Source of the DNA: Pasteurellaceae bacterium
GTDB lineage: Bacteria; Pseudomonadota; Gammaproteobacteria; Enterobacterales; Pasteurellaceae
Length of the DNA: 64,000 nt
Assembly: GCA_030527795.1 (NCBI GenBank)
Contig: JAUNAB010000005.1
Span: 53,470-117,469 of the forward strand
Direction: 5' to 3'
A model generated the notes under the pieces. It was not told the DNA's origin. It saw only the letters and a list, made by a program, of their open reading frames with translations, and did not search any database. The translations under genes and the position numbers were made by a program. The number at the start of each line of letters is the position of its first letter. Within the stretch, counting starts at the first letter, position 1. Shown piece by piece: positions 19,088 through 28,183 of the stretch.

Positions 19088-19765
19088 ATGAAATTTCGTT
19101 TAGCTGCCATTGCTGCAGTCACTTTATTAACGAGTACCGCAAGTTTTGCTGGTGTTGTAAATAGTTCATCTAATATCGAGTTTTTGGCTATTGACGGTCA
19201 AAAAGCAAGTAAGTCCTTATTAAAAGAAACCCATTCTTTCAATGTACAAGATACCAATAAACACCAAGTTGTTGTGCGTGTATCTGATATTGTACGCAAA
19301 GGTTCTGATCGTACGTTATTTGAAAGTGATCCGATTGTTGTCACCTTCCAAGGTAGCACCGATGATATTCAAATGACTGCACCACATTTAGACAACGAAC
19401 GTGACGCCAATAACTTTGCAAAAAATCCTAAAATTACAGTAAAAACCGCGTCTGGTACTGAATTACCGACTCAACAAGAATATTTAAAACAAGAAGGGTT
19501 TTTACCGGGGGTAAATTTAATTGAGAATTTATCTGAATATAATGCATCAGGTGCAGCCGCTGCAGTCCCTGCATTTGCCACTGCTACGCTACCTGCGGCT
19601 GTGCCTAATGCCGTAGTGGGTGGAAAAGTGCAAAAAGGCAAAGTAACTGTGCAAGGTGAAAATGCTGCTGAGCAAATGTTACAATACTGGTATCAACAAG
19701 CCGATAAAGAAACACAAAAACGTTTCTTAGATTGGGCAAAAAACAATAATTTGACAACTGATTAA
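19088..19765 (+). CDS. UPF0319 (DUF2057, YccT/CsgI-like) secreted protein
   Basis: 225 aa with a Sec signal peptide (MKFRLAAIAAVTLLTSTASFAG, cleavage near residue 21). The body resembles E. coli YccT: early VLDG-like FLAIDGQKAS, the block LDNERDANNFAKNPKI near residue 102, and the C-terminal LQYWYQQADKETQKRFLDWAK. E. coli YccT/CsgI has been linked to curli control in the periplasm. No curli genes are visible here, so the role in this organism is unknown. Strong GGAAGGAG ribosome-binding site. An Ala/Pro-rich insert lies near residues 157-178. Confidence 0.85.
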   Translation: MKFRLAAIAAVTLLTSTASFAGVVNSSSNIEFLAIDGQKASKSLLKETHSFNVQDTNKHQVVVRVSDIVRKGSDRTLFESDPIVVTFQGSTDDIQMTAPHLDNERDANNFAKNPKITVKTASGTELPTQQEYLKQEGFLPGVNLIENLSEYNASGAAAAVPAFATATLPAAVPNAVVGGKVQKGKVTVQGENAAEQMLQYWYQQADKETQKRFLDWAKNNNLTTD

Positions 19766-19790
19766 AAAGTGAGCTAACTGCTCACTTTTT
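19764..19790 (+). terminator. Terminator after the UPF0319 gene
   Basis: AAAAAGTGAGC / GCTCACTTTTT, an 11-bp stem with loop TAACT, overlapping the stop codon. Confidence 0.8.
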
Positions 19791-19809
19791 TAAAATCTAA
19801 ATTAAAAAA

Positions 19810-20256
19810 ATGGCTCTTATTCTTAATATTCTCAATTTTATATTAGGTGGCTTCGCTGTCACTATCGGATGGTTAATCGCAACTCTATTAAGTGCGATAT
19901 TGATCATTACTCTACCCTATTCACGCAGCTGTTGGGAAATAACCAAAATGTCATTATTGCCCTTTGGCAATGATTTAATTCACGTCAAATATCTTGAACC
20001 AACAAATCATTGGCTCAACGCCGTAGGATCGTTTTTAAATGTAGTTTGGTTTGTTTTATTTGGTTGGTGGCTTTGCCTATTACACATCGCCTGTGGCATT
20101 ATGCAATGTTGTACCATTATTGGTATTCCAACAGGCATCGCCCATTTTAAATTAGCCCAAATTTCTCTCTTTCCTGTCGGACAACGTGTCGTTCCTAAAG
20201 AAGTAGCACAGTATGCTCGTCAATCACGGGCTCAACAAGAATTCAATATTCGCTAA
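19810..20256 (+). CDS. yccF: YccF-family inner-membrane protein (DUF307)
   Basis: 148 aa. It matches E. coli YccF along most of its length: MALILNILNFILGGFAVTIGW at the start, LPYSRSCWEITKMSLLPFGND, and the C-terminal IIGIPTGIAHFKLAQISLFPVGQRVV. Three to four membrane segments. Function unknown. The shared operon with yccS, 13 nt downstream, is the only hint. The start codon follows an A-rich leader without a clear Shine-Dalgarno sequence. Confidence 0.88.
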   Translation: MALILNILNFILGGFAVTIGWLIATLLSAILIITLPYSRSCWEITKMSLLPFGNDLIHVKYLEPTNHWLNAVGSFLNVVWFVLFGWWLCLLHIACGIMQCCTIIGIPTGIAHFKLAQISLFPVGQRVVPKEVAQYARQSRAQQEFNIR

Positions 20257-20269
20257 TATACATTAAAGT

Positions 20270-22423
20270 ATGCTGAGATCCATTTTTAAACCCAATACCA
20301 TTCTAAGTGCAAAAATCATTGCTAGCTTACCCATCTTTATCGCGGTCAATATTGCCGCCATATTAGTGTGGAGTTTGGATATTTCACAGCAAAGTATGCC
20401 ATTAATGTTGGGGATTATTGCGGGTGGATTAGTTGATCTTGATAATCGTCTGACAGGACGATTAAAAAATATTTTTTATACCCTTCTCGCATTTAGCATC
20501 TCATCTTTGACAGCACAGTATTTTATTGAACAAGGCTTTATCTTCACTATTGTAATGACCGCAATGACCTTCTGTTTCACAATGCTCGGCGCGGTTGGAT
20601 TACGTTATAGCACCATTGCATTTGGCACCTTAATTGTCGCTATTTATACCGCATTAGCACATCAACCAAATACATTATGGTATGTTAATCCCTTACTTAT
20701 CTTAGCGGGAACATTACTCTACAACACAGCTACCCTTTTCGTTTATTTATTTTTTCCGAACCGCCCTGTGCAAGAAAATGTCGCCCATTCTTTTAGTGCA
20801 TTAGCAGACTATCTTGATGCAAAATCCGCGGTTTTTGATCCCGATGAAATTGAACAATTAGAGAATAAACAAATTAATTTAGCAATGAAAAATAGCCAAT
20901 TAATTGCTGCATTTAATGAATCTCGCATTGCTTTATTTTACCGAATTCGCAACCAATCTCGCCATACGCGTAATAATAAATTACTCCGCTATTATTTTAG
21001 TGCACAGGAAATTCACGAACGGGCTAATTCTAGCCATTTTAACTATCGTTTATTAGTTGATCGCTTAAAAAATACCGATCTTATCTTTCGTATTCAACGC
21101 CTACTTGAATTACAAGCTCAAGCCTGTCGTGATATCGCCCAAAGTCTTAAGCAAAACCAAGATTATCATTATAACTCACGTCTAGATAAAGCTATTCTTG
21201 GCATTAACCAATCCTTTGCCCTGTATAATCAACAACATCATAGCAACCCACAAGAATTATTGTATATTCAAACGCTGTTAGAAAACTTACAATCTGTGGA
21301 CTGGCAATTACGCAATATTCAACAAAACGCCCCAAAAGATCGTTCAGGGCAAAAACTTTATACCGAAAACATAACGGGATTAAGCAATATTTGGCTAACA
21401 ATAAAAAGCCAATGTACGTTCAATTCACAACTCTTTCGCCACGCTATTCGCCTTGCAATTGTTGTGTTTATCGGGTGCAACCTTGCGGCATTATCTACTG
21501 TTGAACGTGGTTATTGGATTTTATTAACCATAATGTTTGTTTGCCAACCTAATTACAGTGCAACCAAACTACGCTTAAAACAACGCATCATCGGCACAAT
21601 CTTAGGGGTATTAGTCGGCTCACTGCTCCCGTATATGACCTCAACCCTTGCGGCAAAACTGGGTGTTGTCGTTCTTAGTAGCACATTCTTTTTATTTTTC
21701 CGCCGTAATAGTTTCAGCTTCTCAACCTTTTTTATTACCATCCACGTTCTCGCGACTTTTGACATAATGGGGCTTGATATTTATTCAGCAACCCTACCTC
21801 GTCTGATTGATACCCTAATCGGTGTCGCTATTTCGTGGTTTGCCGTTTCATATTTATGGCCAGATTGGAAATATCTCCAATTAAATAAAGTGATACACAA
21901 TGCGTTGCAAGCTGATGCGAAATATTTGCTCTATATCGTTGTACAACTCTTTTTTAGTCAAGGCGATAATTTAAACTACCGCATTGCTCGCCGCGTGGCA
22001 CACGAAAAAGCCACTGAGCTCAGTAGCACAATTTCAAATATGAACAGTGAGCCGCAAAAATATGCTAGACATCTTCAGCAAGGATTTGAGCTTTTAAAAC
22101 TTAATCAGTCATTACTCAGTTATATTTCAGGGCTAGGCGCTTACCGAAATAATATGAAACAATTGCGACAAAGTGCAGATTTTTTGGTACATTTTTATCC
22201 CACTGCGAAAAAAATAATTCATTTATTGAATCACATTGATCAAATCAATAAAGATCAATTTGAGTTACAACAACTTAATATTGAATTAGCTTTAAAGCAA
22301 TATAGTGATAATGAAAATGTCCTCAATACCGAATTAAATGTCCCCATTCAGCAATTAAGTATGATTAACCAAATCTTACCTAATCTTTACCAAACCATAA
22401 ATAGCGTAAAATCACAAAGATAG
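20270..22423 (+). CDS. yccS: YccS-type FUSC-family inner-membrane transporter
   Basis: 717 aa. Two blocks of six membrane segments (about 10-160 and 385-530) are each followed by a large cytoplasmic region, the fusaric-acid-resistance-like (FUSC/YccS) layout. Motifs include ERGYWILLTIMFVCQPNYSATKLRLKQRIIGT (about 407-438), where AaeB/YccS relatives share RGYW...PNYSAT and R.IGT. Substrate unknown, presumably export of aromatic or other organic anions. It forms an operon with yccF and ends at an inverted USS-like pair. Confidence 0.85.
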   Translation: MLRSIFKPNTILSAKIIASLPIFIAVNIAAILVWSLDISQQSMPLMLGIIAGGLVDLDNRLTGRLKNIFYTLLAFSISSLTAQYFIEQGFIFTIVMTAMTFCFTMLGAVGLRYSTIAFGTLIVAIYTALAHQPNTLWYVNPLLILAGTLLYNTATLFVYLFFPNRPVQENVAHSFSALADYLDAKSAVFDPDEIEQLENKQINLAMKNSQLIAAFNESRIALFYRIRNQSRHTRNNKLLRYYFSAQEIHERANSSHFNYRLLVDRLKNTDLIFRIQRLLELQAQACRDIAQSLKQNQDYHYNSRLDKAILGINQSFALYNQQHHSNPQELLYIQTLLENLQSVDWQLRNIQQNAPKDRSGQKLYTENITGLSNIWLTIKSQCTFNSQLFRHAIRLAIVVFIGCNLAALSTVERGYWILLTIMFVCQPNYSATKLRLKQRIIGTILGVLVGSLLPYMTSTLAAKLGVVVLSSTFFLFFRRNSFSFSTFFITIHVLATFDIMGLDIYSATLPRLIDTLIGVAISWFAVSYLWPDWKYLQLNKVIHNALQADAKYLLYIVVQLFFSQGDNLNYRIARRVAHEKATELSSTISNMNSEPQKYARHLQQGFELLKLNQSLLSYISGLGAYRNNMKQLRQSADFLVHFYPTAKKIIHLLNHIDQINKDQFELQQLNIELALKQYSDNENVLNTELNVPIQQLSMINQILPNLYQTINSVKSQR

Positions 22424-22436
22424 CATAGCCCCCATA

Positions 22437-22482
22437 AAAAACCGCGGTCAAAAATTCACGCATTTTTTTGACCGCGGTTTTA
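22437..22482. terminator. Terminator made of an inverted USS-like pair after yccS
   Basis: AAAAACCGCGGTCAAAAATT (core 22441-22448) and TTTTTTTGACCGCGGTTTT (core 22471-22478). A GC core of 8 bp plus A/T arms ends in T-runs. The clearest example of the pair arrangement in the window. Confidence 0.85.
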
Positions 22483-22533
22483 TTATCTTATGTTAAACTT
22501 AAATTAATACTACGGCACGAAAGAAATTACATT

Positions 22534-22959
22534 ATGTCTAACTTAAATTGGATCGGATTCGCACTGGGATCAGCATTTTTTGCGGGATTAACAGCGATTT
22601 TTGGTAAGCTAGGCGTGACGGGCATAAATAGTAACCTTGCAACTTTTATCCGTACTCTCGTTATTTTAGCGGTGATCGCAAGCATTATTTCCATACGCAA
22701 TGAATGGCAACTACCTCAACATTTAAATGCCCGTTCGCTTTGGTTTCTCATTATTTCAGGGATCGTAACGGGGCTGTCTTGGTTATGCTATTATCGTGCA
22801 TTACAGCTTGCACCAGCCTCTTGGGTTGCACCGATTGATAAACTGAGTCTTGTGATTGCCATTGGGATTGGGGTATTGGTTTTAGGCGAACCTTTAAGCT
22901 GGAAATTGGTTATCGGTTCGTTATTCATCGTAACGGGCGTACTCGTTTTAGCGTTTTAA
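22534..22959 (+). CDS. Half-size EamA (drug/metabolite transporter superfamily) membrane protein
   Basis: 141 aa with four to five membrane segments and a single EamA repeat instead of the usual two. It begins GFALGSAFFAGLTAIFGKLG and ends LGEPLSWKLVIGSLFIVTGVLVLAF, typical of this repeat. Single-repeat members are thought to work as dimers. Substrate unknown. The ATG at 22534 is chosen because the upstream part of the frame overlaps the preceding inverted repeat and lacks homology. Confidence 0.8.
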   Translation: MSNLNWIGFALGSAFFAGLTAIFGKLGVTGINSNLATFIRTLVILAVIASIISIRNEWQLPQHLNARSLWFLIISGIVTGLSWLCYYRALQLAPASWVAPIDKLSLVIAIGIGVLVLGEPLSWKLVIGSLFIVTGVLVLAF

Positions 22960-23038
22960 TTGAGAAAATGCTGACTTTTCGCTACAATGCGTGCTTATTT
23001 TTAAATTTTATTTCACCTTTAGTAAGTTAAGAGTCAAT

Positions 23039-23626
23039 ATGGCAGAAATCAAACTCATTGTCGGCTTGGGCAACCCTGGCGATAAATACGCAGATACACG
23101 TCACAACGCAGGCGAATGGTTGTTACAACGTTTAGCAACTCGCTTAAATTTTAGCTTTAAAGATGAACCTAAATTTTTTGGTAAAACGGCAAAAACCGTT
23201 ATCCAAGGTAATGAAGTGCGTTTTCTCATTCCAACCACCTTTATGAATTTAAGTGGAAAAGCGATCGGGGCATTAGCAAATTTCTACCGTATTCAACCCG
23301 AACAAATTTTAGTGGTACACGATGAACTCGATCTTCCCCCTGGCGTAGCCAAAATTAAACAAGGGGGCGGACATGGCGGACACAATGGTTTACGTGATAG
23401 CATTGCCCAATTAGGCAATAACAAAAATTTTTATCGTTTACGCGTGGGAATTGGGCATCCTGGGAACAAAAATTTAGTCGCCGCTTATGTATTAAATAAA
23501 CCCTCACCGCAAGATAGCCAGCTCATTGAGCAAGCACTTGATGAAGCTGCGGTTTGTGTGGAAATACTGTTAAAAGACGGCATCACCAAAGCCACTAACC
23601 GTTTAAACGCATTTAAAGCAAATTAA
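23039..23626 (+). CDS. pth: Peptidyl-tRNA hydrolase
   Basis: Releases tRNA from peptidyl-tRNAs dropped by stalled ribosomes. It is 195 aa with [21 protein letters not shown] (catalytic His20 in RHNAG), [16 protein letters not shown], and [29 protein letters not shown]. The ATG at 23039 with TAAGAG upstream is preferred, since the extra 16 residues before it are not family-like. It lies 33 nt upstream of ychF, the pairing common in gammaproteobacteria. Confidence 0.97.
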   Translation: MAEIKLIVGLGNPGDKYADTRHNAGEWLLQRLATRLNFSFKDEPKFFGKTAKTVIQGNEVRFLIPTTFMNLSGKAIGALANFYRIQPEQILVVHDELDLPPGVAKIKQGGGHGGHNGLRDSIAQLGNNKNFYRLRVGIGHPGNKNLVAAYVLNKPSPQDSQLIEQALDEAAVCVEILLKDGITKATNRLNAFKAN

Positions 23627-23659
23627 GCATTAACGAATTTTATCAAAGAAGGAAACACT

Positions 23660-24751
23660 ATGGGATTCAAATGTGGCATAGTTGGGTTACCCAACGTCGG
23701 TAAATCAACCTTATTTAATGCCTTAACTAAAGCGGGTATTGAAGCAGCAAACTATCCATTCTGTACAATTGAGCCGAATACTGGGGTCGTGCCAATGCCT
23801 GATCCACGTTTAGACGCCTTAGCGGAAATCGTAAAACCTGAACGCGTTTTGCCAACCACAATGGAATTTGTGGATATTGCTGGCTTAGTCGCAGGAGCAA
23901 GTAAAGGCGAAGGACTAGGCAATAAATTTTTAGCCAACATTCGTGAAACCGATGCGATCGGGCACGTAGTACGCTGTTTTGAAAATGATGATATTGTTCA
24001 TGTAGCTGGCAAAATTGACCCGATTAATGATATTGAAACCATCAATACCGAACTAGCGTTAGCGGATTTAGATAGCTGTGAACGTGCGATTCAACGCTTA
24101 CAAAAACGTGCCAAAGGTGGCGATAAAGACGCTAAATTTGAGTTAAGTGTAATGGAAAAAATTCTTCCTGTTCTTGAAAATGCGGGAATGATTCGTTCTG
24201 TGGGACTGGATAAAGATGAATTAGCGGCTATTAAAAGCTATAACTTCCTCACTCTTAAACCAACAATGTATATCGCTAACGTCAATGAAGACGGTTTTGA
24301 AAATAACCCTTATTTAGAACGCGTGCGTGAAATTGCACAACAAGAAGGGGCAGTTGTGGTGCCTGTTTGTGCGGCGATAGAAGCGGAAATCGCAGAATTA
24401 GACGATGATGAAAAAGTTGAATTTTTACAAGATTTAGGTATTGAAGAACCAGGTTTAAACCGTGTGATTCGTGCAGGTTATGCGTTATTAAATTTACAAA
24501 CCTATTTTACCGCGGGCGTAAAAGAAGTGCGTGCGTGGACAGTGGCAATTGGTGCGACTGCACCTAAAGCCGCAGCGGTTATTCATACCGATTTTGAAAA
24601 AGGGTTTATCCGTGCTGAAGTGATCGCTTATTCAGACTTTATTCAATTTAAAGGCGAAAATGGGGCAAAAGAAGCAGGAAAATGGCGTTTAGAAGGCAAA
24701 GATTATATCGTACAAGATGGCGATGTAATGCATTTCCGTTTTAACGTTTAA
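23660..24751 (+). CDS. ychF: Redox-regulated ATPase YchF (Obg-like)
   Basis: Obg-family P-loop protein that prefers ATP to GTP. It is ribosome-associated and linked to oxidative-stress control. It is 363 aa: P-loop [18 protein letters not shown] (about 8-25), switch [22 protein letters not shown], coiled-coil middle, and C-terminal TGS domain (about 280-363) ending [10 protein letters not shown]. An AAGGA ribosome-binding site lies 9 nt upstream. Co-transcribed with pth. Confidence 0.97.
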   Translation: MGFKCGIVGLPNVGKSTLFNALTKAGIEAANYPFCTIEPNTGVVPMPDPRLDALAEIVKPERVLPTTMEFVDIAGLVAGASKGEGLGNKFLANIRETDAIGHVVRCFENDDIVHVAGKIDPINDIETINTELALADLDSCERAIQRLQKRAKGGDKDAKFELSVMEKILPVLENAGMIRSVGLDKDELAAIKSYNFLTLKPTMYIANVNEDGFENNPYLERVREIAQQEGAVVVPVCAAIEAEIAELDDDEKVEFLQDLGIEEPGLNRVIRAGYALLNLQTYFTAGVKEVRAWTVAIGATAPKAAAVIHTDFEKGFIRAEVIAYSDFIQFKGENGAKEAGKWRLEGKDYIVQDGDVMHFRFNV

Positions 24752-24769
24752 TCCATTCTATGTAGGTTG

Positions 24770-24814
24770 TGCGGTGTTCAATTTGGCAAAGCTTAAGTTG
24801 AGCACCGCATTTTT
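24770..24814 (+). terminator. ychF terminator
   Basis: TGCGGTGTTCAA pairs with TTGAGCACCGCA (one mismatch) and is followed by TTTTT. Confidence 0.75.
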
Positions 24815-24841
24815 ATATACCACTCAAATCAAGGCATATTT

Positions 24842-25765
24842 ATGCAACCAGTTACTATGCAATCAATTACTCTCCTTGACGGCGGAATGGGGCGCGAATT
24901 AGCTCGCCGTGGAGCCCCCTTCCGTCAACCTGAATGGTCGGCTCTCGCACTTTATCAACAACCCAGTGCTATCGAGCAAATCCATTGCGATTTTATTACC
25001 AGTGGCGCGCAAGTTATTACCACCAATAGCTACGCTGTGGTGCCGTTTCATATCGGCGAACAACGCTTTCAAGCCGATGCCAAAACCCTTACTGAATTAG
25101 CAGGTCGTTTGGCGAAAAATGCGGTAAAAACCACGGTCAAAAATTCAGCCAATTTTTGCCGTATTGCTGGCTCATTACCGCCATTATTTGGTTCCTATCG
25201 CCCTGATTTATTTCAAGTTGATCGGGTAAAAGAGCTTGCCTTACCTTTAATTGAAGGGCTATCGCCCTATGTAGATTTCTGGCTTTGTGAAACTCAAAGT
25301 GCCATTATAGAACCACAAATGATTCAACCTTTACTCCCCGATGATCGTCCACTTTGGGTATCGTTTACCTTGCAAGATGAACAACCTAGCACACAACCTT
25401 GTCTGCGTTCAGGGGAAAGCGTTCAGCTCGCGGTTGAAAAAATGGTTGAACTTGGAGTATCGGCAATTTTATTTAATTGTTGCCAACCCGAAGTGATTGA
25501 AAATGCCATTCATATTACCAAAAGCACGCTAACCGCATTAAACGCATCCCATATTCAGATCGGTGCTTACGCTAACGCCTTTCCGCCACAACCACAAAAT
25601 GCGACCGCCAATGATGGCTTAGACGACATTCGGCAAGATCTCGATTCGCAAGCCTATTTAGGTTGGGCGAAAAAGTGGGCTAACGCTGGAGCAACGCTCA
25701 TTGGCGGTTGCTGTGGGATAGGGCCCGAACACATTCGTGCGTTAGCCGATTACTTTAAACCCTAA
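24842..25765 (+). CDS. mmuM: Homocysteine S-methyltransferase
   Basis: Zinc enzyme that makes methionine from homocysteine using S-methylmethionine or S-adenosylmethionine. It is 307 aa. The N-terminal LLDGGMGRELARRGAPF and the zinc ligands in LFNCCQPE (about 217-224) and GGCCGIGPEHIRAL (about 288-301) are intact. A copy of the uptake-like repeat with one core change (ACCACGGTCAAAAATT) is part of the coding sequence near residue 97 (TTVKNSANF). It is 29 nt upstream of an APA-family permease, probably one operon. Confidence 0.9.
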   Translation: MQPVTMQSITLLDGGMGRELARRGAPFRQPEWSALALYQQPSAIEQIHCDFITSGAQVITTNSYAVVPFHIGEQRFQADAKTLTELAGRLAKNAVKTTVKNSANFCRIAGSLPPLFGSYRPDLFQVDRVKELALPLIEGLSPYVDFWLCETQSAIIEPQMIQPLLPDDRPLWVSFTLQDEQPSTQPCLRSGESVQLAVEKMVELGVSAILFNCCQPEVIENAIHITKSTLTALNASHIQIGAYANAFPPQPQNATANDGLDDIRQDLDSQAYLGWAKKWANAGATLIGGCCGIGPEHIRALADYFKP

Positions 25766-25794
25766 TTTCATTTTTCAGCATTATTGGAAATTCT

Positions 25795-27201
25795 ATGTCA
25801 AATAAAAAAATTGGATTATTCTCTCTAACCGCTCTGGTGCTAAGCTCAATGATCGGTTCGGGCATTTTTAGCTTGCCACAAAATATGGCACAAGTCTCAG
25901 GGGCACAAGCATTATTAATCGGTTGGACAATCACAGGTGTCGGCATTATTTTCCTTGGCTTATCCTTCTTTTTCATTTCACGCCTACGTCCCGATCTTGA
26001 CGGTGGTATTTACACCTACGCACGCGAAGGCTTCGGCGATTTAGTCGGTTTTCTCTCTGCTTGGGGCTACTGGCTATGTGCTACCATCGGCATTGTTGGC
26101 TATTTAGTGGTGGCATTTGAAGGCATTGGCACATTCACCGACAGCGAATCTTTCAAGCTATTCGGGCAAGGCAACACTATCGCAGCATTTATTGGGGCGT
26201 CTATTATCGTTTGGTTAGTGCATTGGCTGATTTCTGACGGAATTAAAGAAGCGGCATCAGTTAATCTTATCGCCACTGTTGTGAAAGTGTTCCCACTCAT
26301 TTTGTTTATTGTACTCGCTCTGATTTTCTTTAAGCCCACAACTTTCGCACAAGATTTCAATGGCTCCGCTCTCAACAATAGCACCCTTGAACAAGTCAAG
26401 GATACAATGCTTATTACCCTGTGGGTCTTTACTGGCGTAGAAGGGGCATCCGTGCTATCTGCTCACGCTAAGCGTAAATCCGATGTCGGCTTAGCAACCG
26501 TGTTAGGGATCATTATCGCACTGGGGCTATATGTTGCCATCACGGTACTATCACTTGGCATTTTACCGCGTGAAACCATTGCTAACTTACCCAATCCATC
26601 AATGGCAGATTTACTGTCATCAATGATTGGCAATAGCGGGAAAATCATTATCACGCTCTGCTTAATCGTGTCAGTGCTAGCCTCTTATATTAGCTGGACA
26701 ATGTTTTCTGCGGAAGTGCCTTACCGCGGTTCAAAACAAGGTGCGTTTCCTAAAATTCTTGATAAAACTAACGCCAATGGCACGCCAATTAATTCCCTTT
26801 GGTTCACGGGGTTAGTCGTACAATTTTGCTTATTTTTAGTGCTGATGACAGGCAAAAGCTACAACACGTTATTACTCATTTCCACCTCAATGATCCTTGT
26901 GCCTTATTTTTTAATCGGTGCGTATTTATTCAAACTCGCACGCCAACAAAACGCCAAATGGTATATTAAATTGACGGGCTTAATAGCAAGCCTCTATGGA
27001 CTATGGATTTTATACGCTGCAGGATTAGATTATCTGCTTCTTTCAGTCGTGTTATATGTACCAGGCATTGCCCTATTTCTCTATTCCAATTATCAACATC
27101 ATAAACAAATTAAGTTGAATCAATTTGAACAGGGTTTGCTCGCAATCTTTTTATTATTTTTTGTGTATGCACTCTATCGCTTACCCGAATTGCTTGCTTG
27201 A
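25795..27201 (+). CDS. APA-family amino-acid antiporter (ArcD/YjdE-like)
   Basis: 468 aa with about 12 to 13 membrane segments. The N-terminal LFSLTALVLSSMIGSGIFSLPQNMAQVSG and PDLDGGIYTYAREGFGD (about 62-78) match the basic-amino-acid/polyamine antiporter branch (ArcD: arginine/ornithine; others lysine/cadaverine or histidine/histamine). No arginine deiminase or decarboxylase genes are near. Its partner is mmuM, so import of S-methylmethionine or another methionine precursor is an alternative that the sequence cannot settle. E. coli MmuP belongs to a different subfamily. Confidence 0.8.
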   Translation: MSNKKIGLFSLTALVLSSMIGSGIFSLPQNMAQVSGAQALLIGWTITGVGIIFLGLSFFFISRLRPDLDGGIYTYAREGFGDLVGFLSAWGYWLCATIGIVGYLVVAFEGIGTFTDSESFKLFGQGNTIAAFIGASIIVWLVHWLISDGIKEAASVNLIATVVKVFPLILFIVLALIFFKPTTFAQDFNGSALNNSTLEQVKDTMLITLWVFTGVEGASVLSAHAKRKSDVGLATVLGIIIALGLYVAITVLSLGILPRETIANLPNPSMADLLSSMIGNSGKIIITLCLIVSVLASYISWTMFSAEVPYRGSKQGAFPKILDKTNANGTPINSLWFTGLVVQFCLFLVLMTGKSYNTLLLISTSMILVPYFLIGAYLFKLARQQNAKWYIKLTGLIASLYGLWILYAAGLDYLLLSVVLYVPGIALFLYSNYQHHKQIKLNQFEQGLLAIFLLFFVYALYRLPELLA

Positions 27202-27211
27202 TTTCGCTATG

Positions 27212-27254
27212 CAAAACCGCGGTCAAAAATTCAAACGTTTTTTTGACCGCGTTT
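27212..27254. terminator. Terminator from an inverted USS-like pair after the permease gene
   Basis: AAAACCGCGGTCAAAAATT (core 27216-27223) faces TTTTTTTGACCGCGTTTTTT, where one G of the core is missing. The stem is still long. Confidence 0.7.
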
Positions 27255-27280
27255 TTTGTCATTATAATGTGAATAGGCAT

Positions 27281-27306
27281 AAAAAAATCCCGCTCAACGC
27301 GGGATT
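27281..27306 (-). terminator. Terminator of the FMN reductase gene
   Basis: AATCCCGC / GCGGGATT stem with a 5-nt loop. A run of seven A on the + strand gives the reverse-strand T-tract. Confidence 0.8.
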
Positions 27307-27322
27307 GTTATATGCAAACAAA

Positions 27323-27871
27323 TTAAAATTTTTGTACAAAATCTGCATAACCTTGAATGAAGTTTTGCAACATTTCCGCAACAGGCTCAACAACGATCTC
27401 GCCTTTATCATTGAATAACGAGAACACTTGTGAAATATTCGCATTCAATGTATAAACAGGCATTGCCACAAATCCTGCGGATGCAATAGTGCGTAATTGA
27501 TCAGCCACACGAACACCACCTTGCATTGCACCGCCTAACGTCACAATCCCTGCAGGTTTGCCAGGCCAAAGGGTTTTACCCATTGGACGTGAAGCCACAT
27601 CAATCGCATTTTTAATCATCGCAGGAATCGCACCATTATGTTCAGGGGCAATAAATAATACCGCATCACTTTTCGCAATTTGCTCACGGAAACGAGTATA
27701 TTCTGCAGGACTATTTTCATCTAAATCACGATCATATAATGGTAAATCAGCGATTTGGATTAGGTTTAATTGAATTGTTGCTGGCGCAACTTGCGTTAGA
27801 TAATTAAAAACTAATTTTGAAAATGATGTTTTACTGTTGCTACCAATTAGCACGGCGACTTGTTTTGTCAT
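27323..27871 (-). CDS. NADPH-dependent FMN reductase (NADPH quinone/azo/chromate reductase type)
   Basis: 182 aa flavodoxin-like fold of the FMN_red family (relatives: E. coli ChrR/YieF, yeast LOT6). It shows the phosphate-binding start VLIGSNSKTSFSKLVFNYL (about 6-24), the conserved FIAPEHNGAIPAMIKNAIDVASRP (about 76-99), and the GGAMQGGVRVADQLR stretch. The usual reaction is two-electron reduction of quinones or nitro/azo compounds. The ATG at 27871 has GAGGA 7 nt upstream. Monocistronic, with its own terminator. Confidence 0.88.
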   Translation of the reverse strand: MTKQVAVLIGSNSKTSFSKLVFNYLTQVAPATIQLNLIQIADLPLYDRDLDENSPAEYTRFREQIAKSDAVLFIAPEHNGAIPAMIKNAIDVASRPMGKTLWPGKPAGIVTLGGAMQGGVRVADQLRTIASAGFVAMPVYTLNANISQVFSLFNDKGEIVVEPVAEMLQNFIQGYADFVQKF

Positions 27872-27979
27872 AATATTTCCTCTATACAATAAGGTAAAAA
27901 TAAGTGTGTTGATTATAATCTATCTAGATAATAAAAAAATCCTTAATTAATTGAAAGACTATCAACTAAAAGTTAATAA

Positions 27980-28183
27980 TCATTGCTTTTCAAGGGTTTT
28001 GCCCACGGTTTTTTGGGCTTTATCGTCCATTTCTACACTAATTTTGTGATCCACCACCACATTCATATTAATGGTAATGCCATCTTTAGGAGTATCAAGT
28101 TGGATCGTTGGTGTACAAGCGGTCAATAGCGTAAGGCTTGCTAAAAACCGCGGACAAAAATTTAAACGTTTTTTTAATCTCAT
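27980..28183 (-). CDS. ynbE: YnbE-family outer-membrane lipoprotein
   Basis: 67 aa. The N-terminal signal runs to LLTAC (lipid-modified Cys near residue 23), followed by the family core TPTIQLDTPKDGITINMNVVVDHKISVEMDDK, very close to E. coli YnbE. YnbE has been proposed to pair with the AsmA-like YdbH to make a bridge between inner and outer membrane for phospholipid movement. The start overlaps the ydbH stop by 4 nt, indicating translational coupling. A USS-like copy with one core change (ACCGCGGACAAAAATTT, from about 28146) encodes the start of its signal peptide. No ydbL follows. Confidence 0.88.
   Translation of the reverse strand: MRLKKRLNFCPRFLASLTLLTACTPTIQLDTPKDGITINMNVVVDHKISVEMDDKAQKTVGKTLEKQ

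Noticed and set aside
24769..24776. GTGCGGTG, part of a Haemophilus-type uptake core
   Set aside because: It is one arm of the ychF terminator, lacks the AA start and the following A-tract, and is a single occurrence.
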